DNA of 64,000 nt, taken from Neoechinorhynchus agilis (lineage: Eukaryota > Acanthocephala). Position 1 is the stretch's first letter. Each line of letters begins with the position of its first letter. The notes under the pieces were generated by a model that had not been told where the DNA came from, made no database searches, and worked only from the letters and a program-made list of their open reading frames with translations. Positions 23,505 to 33,535 of this stretch are shown here, piece by piece. A program made the translations under genes and the position numbers. The stretch covers positions 15,376,001-15,440,000 of the forward strand of contig CM121341.1 of the NCBI GenBank assembly GCA_051530055.1, in the 5' to 3' direction.

Positions 23505-24750
23505 TTTAATTTCTTAATAAGCTTGTTGAAGATATTTTCTGTTGTCCAGATTGAAATGCTATTTCTGATTCATATAGGTTCCGCAACTTTCTCAAATGTC
23601 TATTTTTGACCAATTGTCGATATTTATCGATTGTACTTCTCATGTATATCACACTGTCAAGAAATGCAGGTTGTTGGTTTGTTTTCTTAAGCTAACAATG
23701 TAGGTACCACCTTTTTGACGAAATTTCCAACTAGGCCTTTTTCTTACAGAGTTCCCTCTCGATTAGGGCTTTTTTGAAGGTCTTCGTCGATACATCCTCT
23801 TTAGCTTCAGGGTCATATAGTTTGAAGTGTAGGAACTTTGGTAAAAGATCATTGACGAGGGAAGCTACCAGAAATGCGTTGTCCATGGTGACTTCTGTTA
23901 GTAACTTTAATTTCTTCATAAGCTTGTTGAAGATATATTTTCCCTCCTTAGTTATTTTGTCAAGTACTATTATTGAGTAGCGAAAAAATCGAACATCCTG
24001 ATATATATTGATCGTAGACAATACCCGTAAGTAGTTTGGGATCTGTAGCAATCAGCAATATGTTAGTAACTTTAATTTCTTGATCACTTTGTTAAATATA
24101 TACTTACCCTCCTCAGTAATTTTTCTTGGCACTATTCTTGAATAGAATGTGCACACTACGAAATCTTTTATTGCTCCAATATTTCGGATTTTAATCAAAT
24201 CCACAGGCCTGTAATGACGCAGAGACCGAAGTGGGTTGACTTCTTTCGGGACATCATACTGTTAGTGTGAGAGTGGTTGTATATGTTCTAATGTTACCCT
24301 GTAGACGGATTTGATTAAAATCCGAAATATTGGAGCAATAAAAGATTTCGTAGTGTGCATATTCTATTCAAGAATGGTGCCAAGAAAAATTACTGAGGAG
24401 GGTAAGGATATATTTAACAAAATAAGCAATATGGTGATAACTGCTTCAAATTGTAAAAATAGACTAAAGCGATTAATGTAAAACATAGCATAAAATTCCT
24501 GAAAACAATTAGAGATGAAGGCCTAATTCCTAAGTGTGGTAAAATCAGGCCCGGTATAATCGGGTTTCAGGGTTCTAAACTGCAGAAGTTCTCTAAGAAG
24601 TTGATCTTTCTTGGGATTCGTGAAATGAGGAACTGCATGGATTCCCGACTTCTAACTCATGTTCGAGTAGATCATTTGATTAGTCTCATCGTTGACGACG
24701 TACACTCTTTCGAAACATACAGACTCTGCAGACGATTTTTTTGTTGTGCG
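23505..24750. mobile_element. PLE N-terminal fragments, several, partly inverted
   Basis: Four related coding pieces share KITEEGKYIFNKLMKKLKLL. They lie on the minus strand near 23505-23545, 23731-24051 and 24064-24200, and on the plus strand near 24309-24440. The 23731-24051 piece continues into FLVASLVNDLLPKFLHFKL. The plus piece is followed by HSIKFLKTIRDEGLIPKCGK (about 24490-24550). Both resemble the FL..C...L.PKFL.FK signature found before the RT of Penelope-like elements. Identification is by pattern, not by search, and no RT motif is present here. Confidence 0.5.
24097..24413. repeat. Long inverted repeat, about 105-bp arms
   Basis: Arms 24097-24202 and about 24308-24413 are nearly perfect complements, with about 105 bases between. 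The coding sense of both arms runs outward (IVPRKITEEGK on each), the same head-to-head geometry as the other retroelement pairs. Confidence 0.8.
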
Positions 24751-25430
24751 GTCGCTTGATCATCCAGAAGGATTTTCTATCTATGATTAAAATTATATAT
24801 ATTTTACTTAAATCCGTGAGGTCTAAAAGTCACACGCAGTTTATGTACATAATTAGAAGATGGAGAAAAGGCAATGTGACCTATCCTTTAGTGTTATGAA
24901 CGTCAATGTCAACTTCTTTTATTTTTTAGAACCAGAGTTGTCTCCTAGTTTTAGAAAACATTTACTCTTGTTCAAATCGAATCACACAACCAACACACCT
25001 TTTGTGTGCTTAAAATATTTTATTGTTATTCTTAGTTTTCCAATGCAAATTAATGTTGTGTATTTTTTGATTTGCAAAGAAACCGAAAACTACTTTAGAT
25101 AAAAAATTCGGCAAGAAAATACGTGACACTTATTCAACGGGTACTCTTAAAAGAATAAACGGCAACTTTCGATCGCTTTGATCTAAAAGTTTCAAAAATA
25201 AATCGAAATAAATTGAATTGCCGCTCTGAACCGGTCGTTTGCACCACTTTTACTTTGAAATAATGCTGAACGATCGAATTCAATCTCCATAATGCCCACA
25301 AATGTGGTGTACTGCTGACTGGCTATGGAAATTTTCTTGCGCGATGAACGATCGAAACGTTGGCTCCTGTTTGCGATTTCCAAATCACGTGATCTCGCTA
25401 GTTTTCGTTATCAATATGATGTGAACATGA
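24751..25430. other. No gene recognised
   Basis: AT-rich, short chance frames only, no repeat shared with the rest of the window noticed. Confidence 0.4.
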
Positions 25431-25502
25431 GCCTCCAGGGAGATTCGAACTCCCGACCCCTGCTTTACAAGAGCAGTGCTCTAACCACTGAGCTATAGAG
25501 GC
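25431..25502 (-). tRNA. tRNA-Thr(TGT)
   Basis: 72 bases on the minus strand, folding as a full cloverleaf: acceptor GCCTCTA/TGGAGGC with one G-T pair, D arm GCTC/GAGC, anticodon stem CTGCT/AGCAG with loop CTTGTAA (anticodon TGT), T arm GGGAG/CTCCC with TTCGAAT. No CCA and no intron, as expected for a eukaryotic nuclear gene. Identical to the plus-strand copy at 27693 except for one acceptor-stem base. Confidence 0.93.
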
Positions 25503-26147
25503 TTGTTCATCCACCCTAAATAAATTATATATACCTTAGTGACAAAGTTATCAGTGTTTGCAAACATACCATTGAAAGTCGATCGCTAGAAAGTTACATG
25601 AATGATGAATCCTGTGGGTTATCAAAGTTGTTTAAAAATTTAAATTCGTGCTGTAAAAAATTCTCTTTGTGTACCGATTCGCAATTTTTTGACCTATTAG
25701 TAGCTAGAGAATAATGCCATTGTTTGTAATGACCGGAAAATTTAAAAAAATGTACGTTTTGCTCTTTCTGATCTGTATTAAAATATAGATTATGTTCAGG
25801 ATTCTTGATTATGAATAAACGAGCATGTAGACTTTTTAAAGAAAGTTAATTCAAAATGAAATCTTGGCGCTGGTTATTGCGGGCTTGAAGTACATAAACA
25901 TTGAATGAATGATCATGCTGAATAAATCGGAGTGCTTTAGTTTTTTTCCATCATTGGCGCATTTCGAGTACCGAAGTGTTTATAAAGTCTTAAACGCGCA
26001 GCATTCTCATCATTTTTGATAATGTTTAGTGCGTTTTACTAAAATCGTCCACACAATAAAATTGTAAAAATGTTGTCCACAGTTTGTTTTGGTGAAATGA
26101 AAAAAAATTTCAAATAATTTCAGTTTATTTTATACACTTACACACAC
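25503..26147. other. No gene recognised
   Basis: AT-rich spacer between tRNA-Thr and an R2-like LINE tail; nothing supportable seen. Confidence 0.4.
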
Positions 26148-26470
26148 AACAACAAAACGTTTCAACAATCACCACCATCCACGAAGGAGAGGCATCGCTC
26201 TCCCCTCAGTGGTCGCGACCACACTCGCTGCGTTTCCTCTTTGGATCGCGAGACCAATATTTTGGCGCATGGAGGCACCAGCTCTTCTATTTCCTGTCTT
26301 GGCATGGAGTCTACTCGATAACTCCTTCGTAAATCTAAGTGCCGAACTACTGAGCACACCAAGAGTCTCCACTCCAAAGGGTACAAACACGTGAGACCTA
26401 CTTAATTCTTTATATTTCGGTCCTCCGCGGCAGTAGCCGCCCCCCTGTGGACTGCACAACAGCAGCAATT
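26148..26470 (-). mobile_element. R2-like LINE 3' fragment
   Basis: Minus-strand reading gives HVFVPFGVETLGVLSSSA, LHAKTGNRRAGASMRQNIGL and AIQRGNAASVVATTEG, the C-terminal tail of the R2-like family, about 95 codons. The last 65 bases (26148-26215) recur at 27883-27945 in the same orientation, so the 3' end is duplicated on the far side of the PLE dimer. Confidence 0.75.
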
Positions 26471-26635
26471 CATTTTTATTTTATATTTCGTCCTTTAAGT
26501 GGGAAATCTCCAGAATTATTTAAGTATTAAAACATACAATAAAATGAAAATTATGAAAAGCCTCTTTTCCCAACACCCTCATGTTTTATTCCAGATTTAT
26601 TATCGAAGGGAAAATGGGTGTTTTATTTATTTCTT

Positions 26636-26674
26636 GCTTCAAATTTTCGACGCCTTGCGTCTTCGTCAGGAAGC
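26636..26674 (-). ncRNA. Hammerhead ribozyme motif, PLE 2 left arm
   Basis: On the minus strand: stem I GCTTC/GAAGC, core CTGACGA (the seventh-position N is C), stem II GACGC/GCGTC with an AAG loop, then GAAA and a one- or two-pair stem III ending in TTT before the cleavage point. Confidence 0.75.
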
Positions 26675-26699
26675 TTTTCTTCGATTATCTGAAAAGGAA

Positions 26700-27080
26700 T
26701 CAGAGGAGGGCAACGCTGTCCGTCAGCTCATCAGTCTTATTGAGCATCCCCTCTGCCTCGTTGTGTGTGTTCTTGCTGCTCGTAACCCCGCTCAATCCCA
26801 CTACTTTCTCACGATTAATGCATAGCGTTTCGGCAATCGAGAGATCCACCGGATCGGATGCCTTGTGCATCACCTCAATCTCGAAGGCTGGGCTGGCAGC
26901 AACGTGAGAGGTAGCGAAATGGGTAGCCCATGGGGTCGACCGGTATGACGGAGCTGTCGGATTGCGCGCATTACGCACGTGTTCCGTCACACGTGAACGT
27001 AATGTTCTTTCCGTCTTGCCAACGTAGGACGTTGTCCGTCTTTCGTCCTTGCATAGCCGGCACAACATCCTATATACCAT
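26700..27080 (-). CDS. PLE GIY-YIG endonuclease fragment (family 2)
   Basis: 126 codons reading MLCRLCKDERRTTSYVGKTE, then LRSRVTEH: the GIY-YIG core in its PLE form (Y-V-G-K-T, catalytic R, later E in SIAETLCINREK). The RT that would precede it is missing; sequence switches to the opposite-strand copy at about 27085. Confidence 0.8.
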   Translation of the reverse strand: MVYRMLCRLCKDERRTTSYVGKTERTLRSRVTEHVRNARNPTAPSYRSTPWATHFATSHVAASPAFEIEVMHKASDPVDLSIAETLCINREKVVGLSGVTSSKNTHNEAEGMLNKTDELTDSVALL

Positions 27081-27099
27081 GCATGTTGATTGGCAAGAC

Positions 27100-27400
27100 G
27101 GTCTGAGGAATCGTCCTTTTCTGAAATCAACTGTATCGTCAGGTCCGTGGTCTCTCGATGGGTAACAGTCTTGCTCCAGTCTTGGCTAATCTATTCCTCG
27201 ATGGTTTAGAGGGGTAGCACATTTTTCCACATCTTTCGTCGAGTCAAATCTATCTCCGATATGTGGATGATGTGCTGCTAACATACCACGAGGATAGTGA
27301 GGTCGACACAATCGAAGAAAAGCTAAATTCAATGGATTTAGCAGGCCGCATCAAGGGTGTCGCTGGTAATGGGTATTCCAGCAAGGACATTACCATTGAG
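27100..27400 (+). CDS. PLE reverse transcriptase fragment (family 2)
   Basis: The plus strand reads MGNSLAPVLANLFLDGLE (about 27157-27215) and RYVDDVLLTYH with the catalytic aspartate pair (about 27257-27285), the PLE palm motifs. It runs straight into the 3' arm near 27400, so the thumb and GIY-YIG domain are lost. Confidence 0.75.
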
Positions 27401-27508
27401 TGAGCAGCAAGGACGGACACAACGAGGCAGAGGGGATGCTCAATAAGAGGGATGAGCTGACGGACAGCGTTGCCCTCCTCTGATTCCTTTTCAGATAATC
27501 GAAGAAAA

Positions 27509-27547
27509 GCTTCCTGACGAAGACGTAAGGCGTCGAAAATTTGAAGC
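27509..27547 (+). ncRNA. Hammerhead ribozyme motif, PLE 2 right arm
   Basis: Same fold as 26636-26674 with one stem II change to a G-T pair (GACGT/GCGTC), leaving the core CTGACGA...GAAA intact. Confidence 0.72.
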
Positions 27548-27692
27548 AAGAAATAAATAAAACACCCATTTTCCCTTCGATAATAAATCTGGAATACAAT
27601 AAAATGTGTTAATTACTTTAAGTTCAATGGCAAACGTCTAATTATTCAAGGAAATAGTATTTTTGCATAAGTTTGGGCAAGTTTCCTTGGTA

Positions 27693-27764
27693 GCCTCCAT
27701 AGCTCAGTGGTTAGAGCACTGCTCTTGTAAAGCAGGGGTCGGGAGTTCGAATCTCCCTGGAGGC
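27693..27764 (+). tRNA. tRNA-Thr(TGT)
   Basis: 72-base cloverleaf with fully paired acceptor GCCTCCA/TGGAGGC, anticodon loop CTTGTAA (TGT) and T loop TTCGAAT. It pairs in inverted orientation with the gene at 25431. Internal A and B boxes are intact, so both should be transcribed. Confidence 0.95.
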
Positions 27765-27882
27765 TGCAAAAGGCAACGATTCACGGGCGGAAATATTTCG
27801 ATCCGGATCCATCCATTTCCTATGCGAATAATTTTTTTAACTCCGAGAATTTCATTAACATTCACCGGTTTCACAACAACAA

Positions 27883-28220
27883 AACGTTTAAACAATCACC
27901 ACCGTCCACGAAGAAGAGGCATCGCTCTCTCCTCAGTTCAAATGTTAAATTTTTATTCCACAATAATAAAGCATAAAACGTGCAATCACCACCGTGCGCA
28001 AAATCTTAGCTTCTTTCCTCAGCGAAATGCTTTTAATTTGAAATTAAAAAGCAGTTTTTAGTCTCCTTATGCAGTGAAAATTCGTTTTAGAAGCATTCCT
28101 CCTACTAAACAAAGTCTGACTGTGCAACGAGGGAACACTGCAACCGTCCAATCGACCGTTACACCATGACGGCAGCTGAGTGATCCAGAGCGGTGGTGTG
28201 AATAATTTTTGTAAAATTAA
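27883..28220 (+). mobile_element. R2-like LINE 3' tails, two fragments
   Basis: 27883-27945 repeats the terminal 65 bases of the 26.15-kb LINE copy. 28075-28220 reads on the plus strand SLTVQRGNTATVQSTVTP, then RQLSDPERWCE and a stop, the family C-terminus seen at 16.1 kb on the other strand. Confidence 0.65.
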
Positions 28221-28510
28221 GTTTAAAATAAAATATTCCAGTTCTTAATCAATCCAATCTGTTCTCAAAGTATGAAAAAAGTATCACTTCAATCGTTTAA
28301 ATGAAGGTGACTGGTGAAATTTACCATCTGATCAAAAATACAATATCGTAGTAAAACACTCAAATTAAACAAGATCATTGTTATGGGTTTTAAATACGAC
28401 AGTGAATCGCTCAAAACTTTGGTAGTTTTTAAACTGAAACCCGACTCGATTGTTCTTAGGATCGATGATGCCGTGGATTTGAATCAAACCTGGGATTAGT
28501 GCATTTTACC
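28221..28510. other. Unassigned spacer
   Basis: AT-rich, no coding or repeat signal recognised. Confidence 0.35.
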
Positions 28511-28607
28511 ATTAATAAACAAAAATCATCGATATAAAAATCTTTCTAGTTAATCCAGGTATAATTTTTGCGAAAATACTCCCGGCAATAGCATATTTTA
28601 TTTATTT

Positions 28608-28648
28608 GAGATATTTCACGAGGTAACCTCGCCTCATCAGTCATCTAA
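28608..28648 (-). ncRNA. Hammerhead ribozyme motif, small element left arm
   Basis: Minus strand: CTGATGAG, stem II GCGAG/CTCGT (last pair a wobble), GAAA. Complement of the motif at 28853. Confidence 0.65.
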
Positions 28649-28852
28649 AAATATGTTTTTCCCACTCAGGTTTTAAGCTCGAGTGCGCGGGATCGCCAAA
28701 CCGCTCGAACCCCTGCGCTATATTACGTTTTTTCCATGATTTTAGTATTGATTTTTAACACGTCGCTGGCTGGGAGTTTCAAGCTAAAATTAGCTTTATT
28801 TCCTTCCATCGTGTTGGACACAGCGATGTGTAAGGCCGGGAAAAACATATTT

Positions 28853-28893
28853 ATAGATGACTGATGAGGCGAGGTTACCTCGCGAAATATCTA
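28853..28893 (+). ncRNA. Hammerhead ribozyme motif, small element right arm
   Basis: CTGATGAG at 28861, perfect stem II GCGAG/CTCGC over GTTAC, then GAAATATC. Stem I (TAGA/TCTA) is offset by three bases, so activity is less certain than for the PLE 2 motif. Confidence 0.65.
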
Positions 28894-28952
28894 CAATAAA
28901 TCAAATATGCTATTACCGAGAGTATTTTCACCGAATTTATATAAACAAAAAA

Positions 28953-29876
28953 GTTCAATCTAATTTAAACCGTAAAGTTTTGAACAACGATTTTGTTCAA
29001 AGAGAAAATGTGAACTTTCTTTTGGTGCCATCGAAATAGGTTGTTCAGTTCAACCGTTGGAAGAGAATAAAGCCAGCATCAGTCTAAAAATTGCCATTGA
29101 AAAGGTCGTGATGCCTTTCCGGCAGGGTTTTTAGTGGATAATGAATCCAGGGACGGGAGTTGCCCGATAAGAATCAGTCCATAGGATAACGCTATAATGT
29201 TTGCGTTTTAGATGGAGAAATGTCGGAATTATCGACATGAAATATCGGAAAATATTAATGAATTTGGAATACAGGTGGCGCAAGTTTAATTCTTGCGCTA
29301 TGCAAAGCAAAAGAAAACTCGGAAATCGCGTCGACTTGCAGCTCAGAAGCTTACGTTCTTACTTGTGGGAACAGCTCGAATGTTTGATTTTTGTGCTTGC
29401 ATGATAAGAGTTTTCGCAGATTTTATTTCCGGTTCGAGAACAAGTGTTCATTCAGGTTAAACAATAGCCCATTTTTGGATTATGAAGCGCATTTTGCATT
29501 ATCTTGGCGATCGATTTTGCAGAATGCAATCTTGAGGAAATCGTTGAATATGTGGTCAAATCACCGGTTAATCTGAACGAGCCGTTTCTTAGGACCAAAA
29601 CGATCGTCCGATCAACCCCAGAATCGACTGTATTTAAAGACTAAAATTGTTCAATGCAGACAAATCCGGTGCATATCGGACCAATCCTTTACTAAAACCA
29701 TAACGATCGCGCCCCGATGTTGTTCGATTGAACCCACAGTGGACTGTATTCCATATGGTTTCGCTGAAGCGATAATCGTTTACTGTAGACGTATTTTTTC
29801 TAGAAAAATTAGATCTATTTACGAATTCAAAACTATTGCGATTTATTAAGCCCTGATAATTTTCGCATTTCAGACG
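28953..29876. other. Upstream region of CDKAL1, with possible pogo-like ends
   Basis: No gene recognised. On the minus strand, ATACAGTCGATTCTGGGG (about 29615-29635) and ATACAGTCCACTGTGGG (about 29740-29757) each head a similar block of about 60 bases, resembling two pogo/Tigger-type termini in tandem. TTTCGCATTTCAG directly before 29874 may be the acceptor of an untranslated upstream exon. Confidence 0.35.
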
Positions 29877-32800
29877 ATGATGATGGACATCGAGGACATT
29901 GTACCTTCCGACCATTCTCACCGAATACCGCCGATTGTTTTTTCCAACAAATTACATTCATCGAGCTGTTCAATTGAAGCTGATGACGTTCAATCACTGC
30001 TCATAGAAGAAAACATTAAAATCTACGTTCGAACATGGGGATGCAGCCATAATTCATCGGATACTGAAATGATGATGGGCTTGCTAAACCAGGCCGGATT
30101 TAGACTCACACAATCGAACCCGTCTGATGCCAAAGTCTGGTTATTGAACAGTTGTACTGCAAAGACTCCATCGGAGGATCAGTTTAGGAATTTGGTAAAT
30201 CGAGGTCTTCGATCAAATAAAATAATAATAGCTGCTGGTTGTGTTCCCGAAGCAGATTCTCAGATGGACGAGAGAGTCAGTGTGATTGGTGTCGAATATC
30301 TGGATAAAGTGGTCGATGTTGTTCGACTTGCATTAGCTGGAAATCGGGTTATGTCGTCTGGCTTGATGATGGAAAAATCTTCAATGAAATATGCGATTAG
30401 TTTGCCTAAGGTCCGACGAAATAGATTCATTGAAATTTTACCCATAAGTCAAGGTTGTCTTAATAATTGTACTTATTGTAAAACAAAGCTAGCTAGAGGA
30501 CATTTAAGAAGTTATCCTTTAAATGCGTTGGTTCAGCGATGTGTTCAAGCTTTCGAAGACGGAGTTATGGAAATATGGTTGACTTCAGAAGATCTTGGAG
30601 CCTACGGACTAGATTATGGATCGAATATTGTTGAACTTGTCCACAGTATTTTGCAAGTAACTCCGTCTGATGTCATGATACGGCTTGGAATGACTAATCC
30701 TCCTTATATATTAGACAAACTAAACGATATTGTAGAAATTCTTAAACATCCTTCCGTCTATTCGTTTTTGCACATTCCAGTTCAATCAGGATCCGATGCC
30801 GTTCTAAAGAGTGGTGAACTCTTTGTCCAGAACACCACAAAAACGTTTTCCTAATTAATCTTATAAGTTTTACTGAATTAAAATAATCAACACGAATTAT
30901 TATAGGTGGAAATTATGGTTTCGAGATTTCCACAATCTTCTTCTCACTCAAGCATTTTTCTCTCTTTCGAGAGGTTGCGGTCCCCTCCACAACCAATTAT
31001 ATCAATTTAAATTAATAAGAGACTTCGAGGATGAATTTTAGAATTCGCTTTTGTATTTTAACATTCAATTGGATGAGTACATTTTTGCAGTGAAATTACT
31101 GGTACTGAATAACAAATCTTTTTAATTACGCGAGTATTAATGTCCGAATGAAGATAGATATTTGAATCCAAATATCATAAACACGACTATTTTCCCTGTC
31201 TAAAAGGCATTTTATTATTGGAGAACACTTAAAGTTTGCATTTTTAAAACCCTGTTCTGGAGTTGCTTCCCGATCCAATTATTCGAAATTCGATCCTATA
31301 ATGCTGCCGGTTATTCAAAAATCATATTAAAGATTTCGTACTTTATTACGTACGAAATTAGACTATACAACAAAATGGAAGAAAAATACCGAGTTTGTGT
31401 CTTTTCTTGAAATTAATTTTAACGTTTGGGGTCCCAGATTAGTACAAATTATTGTTGTAAAGAAGTTGTTCATATACATATGTATTTTTTGGTGATGAGA
31501 AAAATAGAGATTGATTTATTATTCTCAATATTTCGTTCGTCTCGTCGGACTTCAGTTTGTTTAATTGTTTTATTCACCAACCTGAAGAATTCCGACAAGA
31601 CGTACCAAATATTGAGAATTAATAATTCAATCTCTATTTTTGTCATCACCAAAAATTACATATAAATTATTGTGTCCGAATGTCAAAAATTCGCTACGAA
31701 TTCTTCAATCTATAATCTTAATTATCATAAAAACACTTTTTGAACATTGTCTAATCAGAGTACCCATTCGATAAGTGATATGAAACGCGAATATAATACA
31801 TCGGAATTTAAGCATATCGTGGATACTGTTCGATATTATCTTCCAAATGCCTACATCGCAACGGATATCATCTGTGGATATCCTAGTGAGACTGATGAAG
31901 ATTTCGAATTGACTGTTAAACTCATTGACCTGTATAAGTTTCCTTCACTGTTCATTAATCAGTATTATAGTCGACCTGGAACCGCTGCTGCAAATATGAA
32001 GCAATTACCATCAAAAATAAAGAAACAAAGAACGAAGATCGCAAGTGAACATTTTAAATCACAGGTCGCGAAATTGGGTTTTTTTGGTTTGAAAATTCGT
32101 TAAAATATGTGGGTTTTGTTATCTCTTTTTTTTCTAGTCACCAAAGAAAACACAAATATGTAGGTTTGCGGGCCATTTTTGTTGGTTGGTTTGTAGGTAC
32201 GACTGAAATACTCTTAAGACTTAAATGAAATCTAGAGGTTCTCTACATGATTAATCGATAAGCGGTACTGGTAATAACGTCACACAGAGTCATTTCTACG
32301 GTTTTTGTGATGAAGAAATTTTATGTTTCTATAAATTGCTTTTAGTCGAACAGTAGAAAAAATGTGCTAAGGATTGATCCTTACAATCATTATGAAAATT
32401 CTTAAGTCTAAAAAATTGCTAAAAAATAAGTTGAGGAATAAAATCATTGAATCAAAAATATTCTCCATTGACGTAAATTCCCATTTTTTATATCCTACAT
32501 AAGTAGTGTACTACATTTGCGGTTTCGTGACCTCTGCTAAAAAACTTGGAATTACTATGCAAATCGAGAAGGAATTGAGTACGATGTTCTATTCACTGAA
32601 GAGAATAATGAGTATTTTATTGGCCATAACAAGTCTTACGAACAAATACTCGTCCCTAAAACACAAAATATCCATTTAGGATCATGGGCTAGAGTCAGGG
32701 TTGTGAAAACACTGCGGTTCGCAATGGTGGCAAACATCGTCAATTATAAAGGCAAGGATAAAAGTACCAGTAAAAAGAAACTTTTAAAGTCACCACCATC

Positions 32801-32879
32801 TACAATACTATCATTGGCAATTTTAGCTGGTCTGTTTGTGGGTGTTGGAAGTTTACTTGTAAGAATTAATAAAAGATAA
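29877..32879 (+). CDS. CDKAL1: CDKAL1-type tRNA methylthiotransferase, three exons
   Basis: Radical-SAM enzyme that adds the methylthio group to t6A37 of tRNA-Lys. Exons 29877-30807, 31775-32058 and 32544-32879 give 516 residues (human 579). Visible: the N-terminal MTTase domain with cluster cysteines in GCSHNSSD, NSCTAK and AAGCVPEAD; the radical-SAM CxxxCxxC in CLNNCTYCK near residue 193; EIWLTSEDLGAYG; HIPVQSGSDAVL; MKREY; ATDIICGYPSETDEDF; FINQYYSRPGTAAA. A TRAM domain (IEYDVLFTE, YEQILVP) and a C-terminal membrane anchor (LSLAILAGLFVGVGSLLV) follow, as in animal CDKAL1, which sits on the ER. No exon has a frame break. Neither intron has a GT-AG pair that keeps frame; both are removed in frame at short direct repeats. 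Confidence 0.93.
30808..31774 (+). other. CDKAL1 intron 1, non-canonical, inverted-repeat ends
   Basis: Every GT near 30810 combined with every AG before 31780 breaks the frame. Joining at the repeated TAA (30805-30807, 31772-31774) gives V-L-S-D-M-K-R-E-Y, the same length as human. Joining at AGTG (30810-30813, 31774-31777) is also in frame but one codon longer. The two ends are degenerate inverted repeats (AGTGGTGAACTCT against AATGGGTACTCT; CAAAAACGTTTT against CAAAAAGTGTTTT further in). A foldback MITE sits inside. Confidence 0.6.
31478..31668. mobile_element. Foldback MITE in CDKAL1 intron 1
   Basis: Two arms of about 70-80 bases, nearly perfect complements (ATTTTTTGGTGATGAGAAAA... against ...TTTTTGTCATCACCAAAAAT), separated by a short loop near 31550-31590. 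No coding capacity; the open frames on both strands are mirror images of the palindrome. Confidence 0.85.
32059..32543 (+). other. CDKAL1 intron 2, non-canonical, inverted-repeat ends
   Basis: No AG precedes exon 3 within 30 bases, so GT-AG is excluded. Joining across AAA (32056-32058 and the A run 32539-32544) gives F-K-T-W-N-Y-Y and exactly the human spacing of 15 residues to the VL of the TRAM domain. CACAGGTCGCGAAA at 32060-32073 and the complement of 32523-32536 (CAGAGGTCACGAAA) match at 12 of 14 positions. CAG near the 5' end pairs with CTG near the 3' end, as in euglenid non-conventional introns. Confidence 0.7.
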
Positions 32880-33535
32880 ATCAAATGGGATGTCATAAGA
32901 AGTGAAAAAGAGGCAATTTCGAAGAAATTATCACTGACAAAACGCACGAAAATAGAAACTACGTGTAAGGGCCACAATGGCGATTTAAATGTGAATTCAC
33001 ACTTATTATCAATGCGCAGCTTAAAGCAGCATAAGAAGTGAGTTTTGATTTTCATGAGGTAATCCCAAAACATTCTTAAAGTAAACACTTCTAAAGTGAG
33101 AATATTGGTACGAGAATCAAAGCCAAAATCGACTATACAAGGAAGCCTGTATTTCACTCTCATTGGTTCCCAATAAACCGACGATCTTACCAATCGTTAG
33201 CCGTCGATTGGTTTTCCGTGAGCTGTCTTTTTGAATGAAATAAAATGATCACCTTATTTGTCTTAAATAAGTGATATTCGACGGTTCATTCCCATTGCAA
33301 CGGATTTACCCGAGTGATCTTTAATCGAAAATAGAATGGCTCGGTCTGGAAAAATTAAGCTTATAAACAATACGTTTTGAGAGGCGCCACTTTTAAATTT
33401 TTCTCGTGACCATCGAATTATGTTTTACCTTACGTGAGAAATATAATCGAAAGGAAATGACTGGGCTTTGTTAGCCCCTGACGAAAACAGTTCTTCGGGT
33501 CCATCGACTTAGTAATTCACGCTGCGGCGGTTCTG
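32880..33535. other. Downstream of CDKAL1, no gene recognised
   Basis: Unassigned AT-rich spacer. A minus-strand frame at 32744-33193 overlaps the CDKAL1 last exon in antisense and shows no family signature. Confidence 0.35.

Larger units (their letters stand above)
26535..27606. mobile_element. Penelope-like element, inverted dimer (family 2)
   Basis: Flanked by a perfect 12-base duplication, TACAATAAAATG, at 26535-26546 and 27595-27606. The left copy is on the minus strand (26547 to about 27085) and encodes a GIY-YIG domain; the right copy is on the plus strand (about 27090-27594) and encodes part of the RT. Outer arms of about 200 bases (26586-26790 and 27395-27594) are complementary and each carries a hammerhead. 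The left arm has about 40 extra 3' bases not present on the right, again resembling Penelope's one-sided extension. Both copies are truncated. Confidence 0.85.
28515..28952. mobile_element. Small non-coding hammerhead element, inverted dimer
   Basis: An 11-base direct repeat ATAAACAAAAA (28515-28525, 28941-28951) brackets inverted arms 28566-28672 and 28838-28940, each with a hammerhead. The left arm extends about 40 bases further than the right, as in PLE dimers 1 and 2. There is no coding capacity. It looks like a non-autonomous PLE derivative or retrozyme-like element mobilised by a PLE. Confidence 0.72.

Noticed and set aside
27663-28061. 132-codon frame with SIAQWLEHCSCKAGVGSSNL
   Set aside because: This is a translated tRNA-Thr gene, a well-known artefact.
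31426-31665. Opposed 79- and 60-codon frames
   Set aside because: Mirror images produced by the MITE palindrome.
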